Positions 49,444 through 59,877 of a stretch of 64,000 nt of DNA are shown here, piece after piece; the first letter of the stretch is position 1; the number at the start of each line of letters is the position of its first letter. The notes under the pieces were generated by a model. The model did not search any database. It saw nothing but the letters and a program-made list of their open reading frames with translations, and was not told the origin of the DNA. The stretch is from Numida meleagris (lineage: Eukaryota > Chordata > Aves > Galliformes > Numididae), in the NCBI RefSeq assembly GCF_002078875.1, contig NC_034409.1:59845244-59909243 (forward strand). The letters are read 5' to 3'. Both the position numbers and the translations under genes were made by a program.

Positions 49444-49479
49444 ACTGCAGAGACAGGGAAGACTGCAGAGACAGGGAAG
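49444..49479. repeat. 18-bp perfect tandem duplication
   Basis: ACTGCAGAGACAGGGAAG occurs twice in direct tandem, identical in both copies. A recent slippage or duplication event. Confidence 0.9.
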
Positions 49480-49669
49480 TAGCTCTGAATGAACCCAGAA
49501 GCTAGAGCAACATAGCTTCTGTAGCATGGGCCTAAACCTTGCTGACAATACCTAGACACCACATCTGAAAGCCACTCGCTGCCCATGTGTATGCAGTGTG
49601 GATATCTGCAGAAAGGTGGAGGGTTAAGCGTAAAGAAACTTGGCTCATTTTAAACACTGATGATGTTTT

Positions 49670-49775
49670 TCATCCTCTCAGTCTCAATTTCTCTATCTGT
49701 AGGTGAGCGATAACAGCACCCATTTTGCAAAGATGTTTCAAGAATTAATTAACATGCACAGAATACTCTGAAGAT
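49670..49775 (+). mobile_element. MIR-like SINE fragment
   Basis: CATCCTCTCAGTCTCAATTT, then CTCTATCTGTAGGTGAGCGA, TAACAGCACC and AAGAATTAATTAACATGCAC parallel the MIR 3' core (CTCAGTTTCCTCATCTGTAAAATG, ATAATAGTACC, GATTAAATGAGTTAATACATG) in order and spacing. Highly diverged, plus orientation. Confidence 0.55.
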
Positions 49776-50530
49776 AAAAAAAGAGCCAGTTTGCATTTGG
49801 CTTAGATAACAGAAGCCTCTGAAAGCAGTTGTGCCTCCACAGAGGCATTTCCTCTTTCAGTAATGCAGGACATTGAGATTGCTGCTATCTGTACGCAGTA
49901 CATTCTTTTGTTTGAATTTTACACTTGGCCTGACTGAATTTGAGTCACAAACTAGCTGCAAAAACAATTTTCAGTCACATCTTCAAACTGCACAAGGTAC
50001 TACACATTGTGCCCATCATCCTCTGATCTCTACGCAGCTGAACACTTAAAAACCAGATGGAGCCATCTCAAGTCCAGGGGAGCTCTACTCCAGCCTTGGG
50101 ATCTCTTTAGATCGAACTTCAATGCAATGAGCTGGAAGCCACGTCCATTCACTTGGGGCAAATCAAGTTTCCCAACCAACTTAGAATTATATGGCTCAGA
50201 ATCCACCTGATTTCTAAATAACTTCCCTGTGTTCTAAGGCGTGATGGTAGCAACCATAAAGCCATGAAGGGCAGCTGTCCCTTCACCTTAGAAGGCTAAT
50301 AAGCTATTAGTAGGAAAACCTACCTTGGATGGATCAGCTCAAGTCATCTGAGCTTACAGAGGCTGCACGTCTCTGAAACAACTTTCCTACCTCTATAACA
50401 AAGCACTTTAGCGTAGGTGGATAGAAGATGCATGCTGTAAACGCAATAGCTTTTTTTCTCTGGTTACCACATGCCTTTCCCTTTTCTATGAAGGCAAATA
50501 AACATAGGGCTCACGCTTCTGCATTCAAGA

Positions 50531-50687
50531 TATCATAGAACCATAAAATCATTAATGCTGGAAGAGACCACTAAGATAATCTAGTCCAACCATCAGCCCA
50601 GGGCCACCATGCCCACTAACCATGTCCCTCAGTGCCATTTCTACCTATTGCTTGAAAACCTCCAGGGACAGAGACTCCACCACCTCT
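50531..50687 (-). mobile_element. CR1 LINE 3' tail, rightmost in the window
   Basis: It starts with a decayed end (TATCATAGAACCATAAAATC) and runs through CCACTAAGATAATCTAGTCC, ACCATGTCCCTCAGTGCCAT and CCTCCAGGGACAGAGACTCC. Only the last 155 or so bases of the element are present. No CR1 is recognised to its right. Confidence 0.9.
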
Positions 50688-52337
50688 AATATGATCTCCA
50701 AGGGAACTCAGTACTCACACTGCTTTCCATATTATATTTCTAATCTCTTTTAATAGTCTCTCATATGGAGTTGTACCACAAATACCATTTTCTCAATCAT
50801 GAATGACTATAAAAATAATTTTTAAAGTTTTTCTTTCCTAAAACTGGTCATCCAACCTTATTCCTGAAGTTAGGTCACTCCCTAATGATACAAGATAGTT
50901 TATAAACAATAATGAGTGAAATGTATGCTTAATAATTTACTGCTCCAGTCAAGAAAGAATCATTCTTGCAAAAGTCAACACTTCTTACTGGATCATTTAG
51001 CTTCTGCTGAGTTGTCAGCTGTAGCACTGAGCCTTATTTTTGTGGAAAAATATTACTTTCCCTTCAGGCAATCACTCAAACCCTCCCTTGAGAAGAAAGC
51101 AGTTGTCTCTGTGCTTTTAGCACATCTGGCTTTATTCCAAGTTTCTTTTCCCAGAATACATATAATCATCTATTTTAGCTCCATTTTTCTCTATATTTAG
51201 TTTTATATACAAAGCCTTTCATGTCACAGGCTGCTAAAAGATGTGGATGTCAGGCACTTGGACATGTCTCTCTTCACTGTTAGTACCTTTACTCTTAATG
51301 GTCTCCTGAAATCAGGGTTTCAGCACTACTCAAAATTATGCACTATATTTGTGAACCAAACTTGAGAGGCCCATGGCCTGTCAGTTGTCTGTACCACTGA
51401 GAGGCAAACCATGGCTCCTGCTGTCTTCAGGCACAACTGGGAGTACTTTGCATTTCTTTGAACACAGCTGCAGGATTCAGCCCAGAAACAAGAATGTGCA
51501 GTGGTAGTAATGGTGAACTTTAGTGCCAGATCTTCTCCATTATCATCTAGCATGTTTTTACTGGAAATGCAGTAGTTCACTTGACAGAAGTCACCTCCCA
51601 CTCCAGAACATGAGGTAACAGTGCTTCTCAAGGGAGAGATTATACAGACATTTTCTTTGGAAAAGATATTTTTAGATTAAAAATACATACTTTTTAAACT
51701 CAGACCATTTCATTGACCTTACTCATAGCATTGCCTCCGCAAGAGCTGTGCAGGACCATTTGAAGAGATGATTCAGAGATGGGCAGGAGCAACTAGGGTT
51801 AGCAGTTTCTCAAATCAACTTAACCATGGGAACATTTATAGAAGTAGCAACCCTCCATGAAACTTCTTCCTGACTGCATTTGTTTTGAAAGCAAAATCTG
51901 CCTTCTCTCTTATTTATTCTCAGAATACCTTTTCATCTAAAAGCAAAGGGGAAGAATGCCTAGCAGATGGAAATTCTACCTCAAGCAGTCACGCTTACAA
52001 AGCATTCTTTTAACTGAGACCTTATACAGACGTTAGAGATTTTGGAGAATACTCAAAGTTTTTGGAAACCATTTGGTGAATCAGCCATTACTTCAATATC
52101 TCCTCAATCTCAAAAAACAGAGGAAGCATCTTTGATGTAGTTCTGATTCTCTTCTCCTTTGATGTTTATTTCCTTTCTCAGTTTCCTTTCCTTTCATTCT
52201 GATACCTTCTCCATCCACAGTTATGGATCTTCAAGACATAAGTCAATGTAAAAGCACAAGCCAAGTCAACACACTGCAAACTGACAGAAATACAAGTAGA
52301 CCAGACAGCATGGAGTTAAATGAACAAAAGTGGCCAG

Positions 52338-52343
52338 TTTATT
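52338..52343 (-). other. Possible poly(A) signal (AATAAA, minus)
   Basis: On the minus strand GAATAAACTGG is followed within about 15 bases by CACTTTTGTTCATTT, a U/GU-rich downstream-element pattern. Hexamers like this are frequent in AT-rich DNA, so it matters only if the minus-strand terminal exon upstream is confirmed. Confidence 0.2.
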
Positions 52344-52371
52344 CACTGGAACAGTTATGCATTACACTGTA

Positions 52372-52409
52372 ATTTTAATTGGAACATAATGATTTTAATT
52401 GGAACATAA
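52372..52409. repeat. Tandem duplication, period 20
   Basis: ATTTTAATTGGAACATAA occurs twice, at 52372-52389 and 52392-52409, with identical copies separated by two bases. Confidence 0.85.
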
Positions 52410-55370
52410 AGATGTAAGAATCAGTACACTGGTTTCTTTTAATTATTTTCTTCAGCACTAGAGTGTTTTTCCCAACCATTTGACTGCATGATCATATTAC
52501 ACTCGTACAAGCACAGACTTTATGAATCCCTCACAAGTCATTAATCTAGGATTGTCTACAAGGAATTACATGGGAATTACTTCAATTTTAAAAACAAATG
52601 ATGCATTTTTGGATACAAGAATTTTTTAACTTTTTTTTTTTTGCTTTTAGCATGAAGTAGCAACAAGAAGAGTTTCCAATATTCAGTCTTTAGCAAATGA
52701 ACATATATACTTGTATATTCTTCACCACCTAGAAGCACTCCATCATTTAACCCCAAGAAGGCAGGACAACATTAGGTCAATTCAACATAGGAGTAGCTGA
52801 GTTATTACAGCAGTAAACATACAGTATACAAATTAGTGTTTGTCACAAACTCCACCAATGTTAAAACTCTTGTGAAAGGAACACAGCAATCTGTATGGTT
52901 CATTAGATACAGACCATCATGCAAATGGTAACATTCAACAGATTAAAAAGTCACAACAGTTGTTTTTTTTTTTTTTAAGTTGTTTACAAAGGATCAAGTT
53001 AATTAACCCTTTAACAGTCAAACCATAGGGCTAAAAACCAGTAGGGCAATAACTAATAAAACAGGCTTAATTTACCCACCAGCATAGCACACACAGCCAC
53101 ACCAGTGAACAAGGAAAGAAAAACCAAACACCAACAAGCTAGATAACTCTTATTTCTTATTCACACCTGATTGAATAACAATTCAGCTATCAAACTAGTC
53201 TATTTAAAATTTTTATCATTTGTTTTCATTGATTTCCAAAATGTTCCTGAAGTTTAGTTTACAAATGCTGAGAAAAATGACATACTCTTCCCCACTATTT
53301 CTTTCACAGCAAATAATGATAACCCAAACAAATATGGAGCTTCACGGAAAGACATTTCTGAAACACAGGGCCCTATCACCCAGAGTCTGCCTGCACATTG
53401 ACATCAGTTACAGAATATAGGATTTTTCCTTTAATTTTGGTTAGTTTGACACTTGGTTTCTATTACAGTTCATGAAGCAGCTTCTTGAGAACTCCAAAGT
53501 AAACAGATTAAAACCCTGTAAGGAAAGGCAAATAGCAGATAAACAGTTCCAAATTACCCAAAAAAGGATGACAGTCAGAAGCCAGCTAAAGAAAGAAAGA
53601 TGTGCTCACCCATCCCAAGAATCAGGGCTTGCAAACTACTTCAAAAGGAGGGATCTCCAAGCAGAGATCCTTCCCTTGTGCTGCCCAGCCCTTAAATGAG
53701 GTTAGGGAGGGGCAGAGCCAGGCTTCAACCCTTCCAGTCACACAGGGGAATTGCTTCCACCTGTGCTCCCAGGGCTGGCTGTGTCCCCTCACCAGGTGTT
53801 CAATCTCTGGTTCAGGCTGTGACTTAGCAGTTCCCATACAAATCCAACAAGGATTTAAGATATACACCTCAGAATGAAATATAAAGACTCGGTGATAGCC
53901 CCCTTGCCTTTTTGACATGAAGAGTATGTAGATCACACAAGAAATAAGAATTTGCTGGTTTATTTATGGATATGGAAAAGCAACATGACGTTAAAAATCT
54001 CAATCACATATTTTATATTGCATATTTAGATGCATTTGTGCCTGACGATGAAAGGCAATTGCTTTTCTTTTTTTTTTTTCTTTTCCATAGGATGCTTAAT
54101 TATACTAAAAAACAATCAAACAAAAACCCTTAATGGTTAGAGAAGTCTGAATAGTAGATGTTCCTTTCAGACTCACTGCACACACAGCAAAGGTAAACTG
54201 AAGAAAAGTGATGACTGGAATTTTTAAAGAGGTATCAACAGCAAGTATCACACTTCAAAGGTAAAACATCAGTGCCAGCCATTTTCAAACACAGATTTCC
54301 TATAATCCAGGTGGATGGAAAATTTTCCATCAAAGTGAGGAAACAGACCTCTGAACGGCTCATGTAATCTACATCTGATGATGACGACAGTGGTCAATCC
54401 AGCAATGGCAACACAACTCTTGTCATTGGCATTGCACGCTGAACGATAAGGTTGGTATCAAAATAAGGGCCCAGACTCGTGGACATCATTAGCAGTGTGA
54501 TGGGAACTGGGCTGTGTTTTACAAACAGCTGCACTGCAGTATTTGCAACATACCTAGCATGAGCAGCCTCCATACGCAAGGTCACATTTCATGAGTGAGG
54601 TTATATTTCATAACATAATCTTTTTGTTAGCACTTAAATATGGTACATGGCTTAAACTTGTTAACAATCTTTTCTAATCAAAAATAAATCGAAGGTCATC
54701 TTGGCATTAAAACTTGCAGTGTTACATTAATTATAGTTCAATCTATGAAACCTACTGTATAGCTATGCTTACGTTAATTTACTGTGAAAAATGTGGATGG
54801 AGCAAGCACAGAGGTGCCAACCTGTCCATTAGATCAATTGAAAAGAATACCACTACTGCCTCCACTTAGAAGCCAGAAACTTCCACACAACAGCAATGAC
54901 AAATTATATTAGTTCCTCTTTCTGTAAAAGCCTCCATTAACCTTCTGATAGAAAATATATTTTCCATACTATTACATCTTACAGTTTATATTTATTTATT
55001 CATCTCCCACCCCCTTATATTTCCATCTATTCTTTTTTCATTTCCACACATATCCTATAAACTGGATTTCCAGAATTGTACCATTTCTCCAAACAATGAA
55101 AACTTTTTTTCACTAAAGCAGAAATGAAAATGCTGTTTCAAATCCAAAGAAATTTCAAGGCCAGAACAGAGAACAAAAACTACATTTCAGAAAATCAGAG
55201 CAGAATTTGAATTGCTTCCTTCCCATGTAGGGCACATTTCAGCATTTCTGAGCACGCTCAACCAACCACGGGAAAACATACGTATCCCTTTTACTTACTC
55301 TTTAAAAATCAGAATAGATAACACCCCACCATAAATTAATTTTAAATGGGCAAAGTATATTTCGCAACTC

Positions 55371-55396
55371 AAAAAAAAAAAAAAAAAAAAAAAAAA
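55371..55396. repeat. Poly-A tract (26 A)
   Basis: Uninterrupted run of 26 A followed by GCTT. No SINE body is recognised to its left, so it is not called a retroposon tail. Confidence 0.9.
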
Positions 55397-58200
55397 GCTT
55401 TTGTGTCTGTTTTTGTCTGTATGTAAATATTTCCTACAAAATCGTTCACAAAGTTGCATGCTACCAATCACTACGTAAAAAAGGAGAGTTTATCATCTCA
55501 AGTTCAAGATATGCATTTTATTTTGTACTGGTTAACTGACAAAAGTTGTCCCCGGGGACCTACAGTTTTATAACTTACAATGCAATAACTACAGCCATTT
55601 GTACATTTAAATCGGTTTGTTTCTAGTTCTCTTAAATTTCCAACATTTACTTGCTTTATTACATATTAAAAAATGTAAATTGAAAACTTAGAAATGAAGA
55701 ATTTAAAGCTTAAGAGGATAAAAAATTTAATAAACCCACTTAGTTCTATAAAACAGGGCCACAATTTCTATACCATTTAATGCTGTTTCATAACTCTTGA
55801 TCAACATGGACATACCGGTATGTTTCAATTTCCCAAGGTTGCTCAGCAAATCACAACTGGAAACAAATACATTACCAAACAAACATTCCACTACAACATC
55901 TTTTTTTCCAATATATTCATATCTACATAGAAAAGAAAATGTATTTCACTGAATTCCTGTTTAACTAAAATTTAGGGAATATGTTTGATTTGGATATGAA
56001 AATAGGAGAATCTATTCCAAGTACAGCCTGCACTCTATGCAATGTGCAACGCAAATCTTTTTTTCTGCTTAACTATCAACAATAGCTGTCCTTATTGGTC
56101 AAAGACATCACCACTGTTTCAGAAGATAACTACACCCTACTCCAGTCTGCAAGGTCAGGAATTGTGAGGTGCTCTTGGGAGACAGCATTTGCCACCAACA
56201 AAAATGGTTTTATTGTTGTTTATTTTTTAGTAAAAATCAAAATAGCAGCTAATATTCATGTCAAACAATATGATAGAGCTGAATGAGTTTTACTTGACTT
56301 TTCTCTGACAAGACAACATGTAGGTTAAGTATGACACTAAATAGTTATGTAAATGTATACAAGAAGAACCACGTGAACTGCATGGTAAACCTAAGCAGAA
56401 CATTGCCGACTGCTGTCTGTTCAATCTGATCAGAATTTGATGTCAGTTTGTTCCTATTTTCTTCACCTTTGACTCTGAATGTTTTGTTACAATAGCTCAG
56501 CTGCTTTGCCAAGGCTACAAGTGACACACACTGTTGATTACAGAGAATATTTCTATTTACAGCACCTTCATTACTGGTACCATGGAAATAATAATTGTTA
56601 GGCACACTGATTGGTCACTGATTCTTTCCTCTGCTGATGTTTTGTGTATCATAACATTTGGTAAGCACTGTTTCTAACAGAAGCCTGAGTTTATTTTCCC
56701 AGGCTCAGGCAGAATGTGAAAAAATTATTCCAACCATATACGCAGCAATTTTTGTCCAGCTGCTCTGTACCTTAGGCTGCACTGTGTTTCCCGCTTGTAA
56801 ATCATACTTACGCTGCAGAGAAGGAATAAAGACGTGGAAATATCTAAGCCTTTGTTCTGTAAATAAATTAAGGCCACCTGACAGAGCAAGGACTGCTAAT
56901 TACCAACAAGTAGGCAGTACTGAAGACTTCTCCTAGGTGATGACCAGATGAGAAGCCCAGAGATGCTGAACCATTACACCTTAGCAGCTTGCCTTGCTGT
57001 CAGGTACTGTGCAAAGTAAATTTTGCTATCCTTGATTTTGTTCTGAAACTTGCCATGAAAAAAAAATTAAAAGAAAAACACCCAACAGATTATTCAGCTT
57101 TTACAGGAAAGAATCTTCAACTACGAGCACTGTGCACTGTTGCAATAGAGTGTGTGTAGTGTAGATCACCTGAGTATTTGTCATAAACTGACATGAGCTA
57201 AGGTTCTGTATCTGCTGATTTTTGGCAAGGAAAAAATGCACTAAAGTCCTGCTAGCTTTGATCCACACCATTAACTCTACCTGCAGGAGTTATTTCACCA
57301 TAGAATATTTCACACGGAACACCTGCAACTTCGCAATTCATACTAGTCTTTCAGGGTAAGGCCTCAAGCTAGTATCCTGAATATGGGAGCAGGAGGAAAG
57401 AATGTTTTTAATTAGCACACAACATTATACTTTTTTAGATTTTTTTTCTCAGATACCAAATAGAAAGTAACCCCAAAAAACAGCACCAATTCATCTACTT
57501 GTCTGAAATGCAAAAATATAATTACAATGCAGCAAAACGAAAAACAAATCAATACATCATCCTCTCATCTCCTTCTTAGGCTAAATAATAATCTTCCAGT
57601 GAAAAGCTTGAACAAAACCAGAAGCTAATGAAATAGGAACTAAAAAACAAGTGCATAAACAATATCAGTGCAGCAGCAAAATATACAGTCATTGTTAACA
57701 TTTCAATTCAACCCACTGCCAACATTTTTGTGCAATAAAAATTGGCCACGTGCTGGCCAATACAACAAGCCTCTCTTTAATATTAACACAGTCATTCTTC
57801 ACTTAAGCTATTTCTGCTTGTTTAAAAAAAATGAATTAAATACAACTCTTGCAAAAAAGACTGCATTTTATAAACACAAAATTATGGTGCAAATAAAGTA
57901 AGAAGGAAATATCACACCCTTAATGACAAAAGAAAATTTGAACTGGTTCCTATGGCTGAACTTAGAGGTTTTGAGGGTAGGGTTTAGTAACGTACTTTTT
58001 CTTTATTAATATTGGCTTAAGTCTCTCATTATTTCAGAGGTAAAGCCAAGCAGCTGGGAGGAACATTTCTGTTGAGATATTAAATTTCACTACACTTTAG
58101 TTGTGATAGTAAAGTTTGAATACAATCAGAGGGACCATAAAAAGTCTTCTCGGTAGGTTGGGCTCTGTGCTTTGTGTTCTTCTTCTCAACCTTCCCTCAG

Positions 58201-58347
58201 TTGCCAGAGCAGTGGATATGAATCCAGACTTATCGATGCAGCAACAAGGCAGGATTGTCTACCCGCTTGCTGGGAACAACCCGAACCTTTGTTGCATGAA
58301 CTCCACTCAGTTTGCGTTTTCTCTTACGTTGCATATGAAGATTAGGG
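58201..58347 (+). CDS. Candidate 147-nt exon, phase 1-1, unidentified
   Basis: The acceptor is strong (TGTTCTTCTTCTCAACCTTC, then CCTCAG) and the donor is good (TTAGGG followed by GTAAGG). The 147-nt block is a multiple of three and fully open in the frame that enters and leaves after the first codon base. It reads about 48 residues, beginning ARAVDMNPDLSMQQQGRIVY and including NNPNLCCMNSTQF with an N-glycosylation-type NST. The codon make-up, with several CpG-containing codons, looks protein-like. No family is recognised. The same DNA also has exon-like signals on the minus strand (58230-58429), so at most one of the two may be real. A rightward gene from the CpG island could include it. Confidence 0.3.
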
Positions 58348-58429
58348 GTAAGGAGGAGGCTTAGAGAGACAGTTGAGAGGGGCACATTGAGAGCTGGAAT
58401 GTGGCTGCTCTTCTGGAAGAGCACTAGGA
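58230..58429 (-). CDS. Candidate terminal exon, minus strand (alternative to the plus call)
   Basis: A very strong acceptor (CACTTTTTTCTTTTTAATTT then TCAG) precedes 58429 on the minus strand. Two frames are open after it. One runs 65 codons to a TAA at 58230 and ends in a basic segment (MQRKRKRKLSGVHATKVRVV, then PSKRVDNPALLLHR). The other stops after 28 codons at 58342 and ends SKPPPYP, which contains a PPxY-type WW-domain ligand. Neither is recognised. If terminal, a 3' UTR would run left, and a poly(A) signal at 52338 would make it about 5.9 kb. It overlaps the plus-strand candidate, so the two calls compete. Confidence 0.2.
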
Positions 58430-59660
58430 CTGAAAATTAAAAAGAAAAAAGTGCTTAAAATACACGGCAAAGTTTTACGCGCATGTAAATTGTACAAGGC
58501 TGGAAACAAACTTGAAAAGGTGAGGAAAACTCATCTCTAAATCTGCATCCTCAGATACGCGGCATAAAGGAAATCCCCAGCATGCACACGTTTAGAGACA
58601 CCAGGAGGTATGACATGAAATGCTGTAGATAGCCTGCTTGACAGCTCATATACACGTGTTTGCATATGTACACACATTGCTGTTTGCATGCTCTGATGAA
58701 AAATGCTTTGTAGAGAAATGAATGCATTTGTGAAAAGGGGAAGCAAATCTGTAGGGTGATATACATTCTTTATGTGAGGGTTATTTATTTATACACAACT
58801 GATTAATTGCTCTAAATGAAGGAAAGTGCCAATGTGGAAATCAGGTTTCATCACTTTGTGAAAACATTATCTCTTACTGAATGCCAGCTACTAACATTTA
58901 AATAACTACAATGTAACCTTCCTCATCAGGAAGGTTATTTTTTGTAATCAAAACTTCCAAAGACTTTGTTTGTTTCACATGTTTGAATCCTCTTCGGTTC
59001 TGTCTTTTTTTGTTGTTGACTATTTTTCATGAACAACTGTTCCAGTGACAGCATTCACTCCTCAAGCCTCTACATGCGCAATTATAGTATTCCCTGTCAT
59101 ATGGTGCACAGGGGTCTGAATTAGCTTTCAATAAACCAGACGTGGCTGGAGTAGTGGTCTATCAGTGGCAGCACAAAGATAAGGGGCAGCTAACATGAAC
59201 ACACCCCCACTCCTTGGTGCAAAGTTCCATAACGTTCAAGCAAAGCTTCAGATAGACATGTTTGCTCACTTAGCTCAGCAGTGTATACTGTGCAGCAGCA
59301 GGCAATGCAGATGCTGCTCAAGTGAGCCCCAAATCATTCCCCAGCCTTGGCCAGTCCTGGTTTATGAAGGTGAACTTCAGCTCATCTAGCTGATGCCAAG
59401 CTAATTGTCAGCCATTAAACTTTCAAGGTAAGCATATGGCAAAGCAAGATTCCAAAGCAGAATACAAATAAATGTAATTTATTTTAAAAATATGTCTGGG
59501 AAGAGTTTTTTCTTAATCCTTTAAATGTTCTATGGCCTTGAAGTTATTCCAAGCTCAATAGTGTAATATGTGGTGAATCACAATCAATTCACAGGCCCGT
59601 CTTTAAGAAAATGTGCTTTTTCCATTTTCCCTCTTTAAAAACCATGCATATTATCTCCGC
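58430..59660. other. Unique stretch
   Basis: Non-coding by appearance. A donor-like CAAG followed by GTAAGC on plus near 59428 has only tiny blocks in front of it. The part at 59515-59660 is complex and run-poor and ends in a splice acceptor. Confidence 0.35.
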
Positions 59661-59877
59661 AGTGCAGACTGTCGAGTGCTGGCTGAAGGAATGCAATTAG
59701 TCTATTGCTGGAAATGAATCAATTTGAAATGCCAGCGGTATTTGAAAGTCTGCCATTGGAAATGCCAGCAGTACTGAAAGCGCCTGTAGTTCCACATACA
59801 GGAAACAAAGAAATGGCACTGCATGTCCCAGAAGTCAGAAACAAGTGTGTACCACTGCCATTAAGAAAGGAGAAGGT
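59661..59877 (+). CDS. Candidate exon with repeated EMPAV motif, unidentified
   Basis: A plausible acceptor (CCATTTTCCCTCTTTAAAAA, then ATCTCCGCAG) and donor (GAGAAG followed by GTAAAG) bound 217 nt. An ATG at 59714 opens a frame through the donor reading MNQFEMPAVFESLPLEMPAV and about 34 further residues, with KEMALHVPEV and a basic end LPLRKEK. The EMPAV pentapeptide occurs twice, 12 residues apart, from a short duplicated DNA segment. A stop upstream of the ATG in the same frame means it would have to be a start-containing exon. No family is recognised. A chance ORF remains possible. Confidence 0.22.

Larger units (their letters stand above)
50688..58200. other. CR1-free AT-rich stretch; possible minus-strand 3' UTR
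   Basis: About 7.5 kb with long A/T runs, including 26 A at 55371-55396, and no recognised mobile element. It includes a possible minus-strand poly(A) signal at 52338-52343 and a period-20 tandem duplication at 52372-52409. If the minus-strand terminal exon suggested at 58230-58429 is real, much of this could be its 3' UTR. Otherwise it is intron of a rightward transcript. A plus-strand block at 56701-56861 has a fair acceptor (TTATTTTCCCAG) and an open frame but only a weak donor. Confidence 0.3.

Noticed and set aside
50325..50390. Minus-strand donor (CAAG followed by GTAGGT) with an upstream acceptor
   Set aside because: All frames across the block contain stops.
54394..54585. 63-codon minus-strand ORF with protein-like residues
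   Set aside because: No donor or acceptor borders it convincingly and no motif is recognised. More likely chance, or 3' UTR sequence.
56701..56861. Plus-strand open block after a TTTTCCCAG acceptor
   Set aside because: The donor (TCT followed by GTAAAT) is weak and the frame shows no known domain. Mentioned only inside the stretch description.
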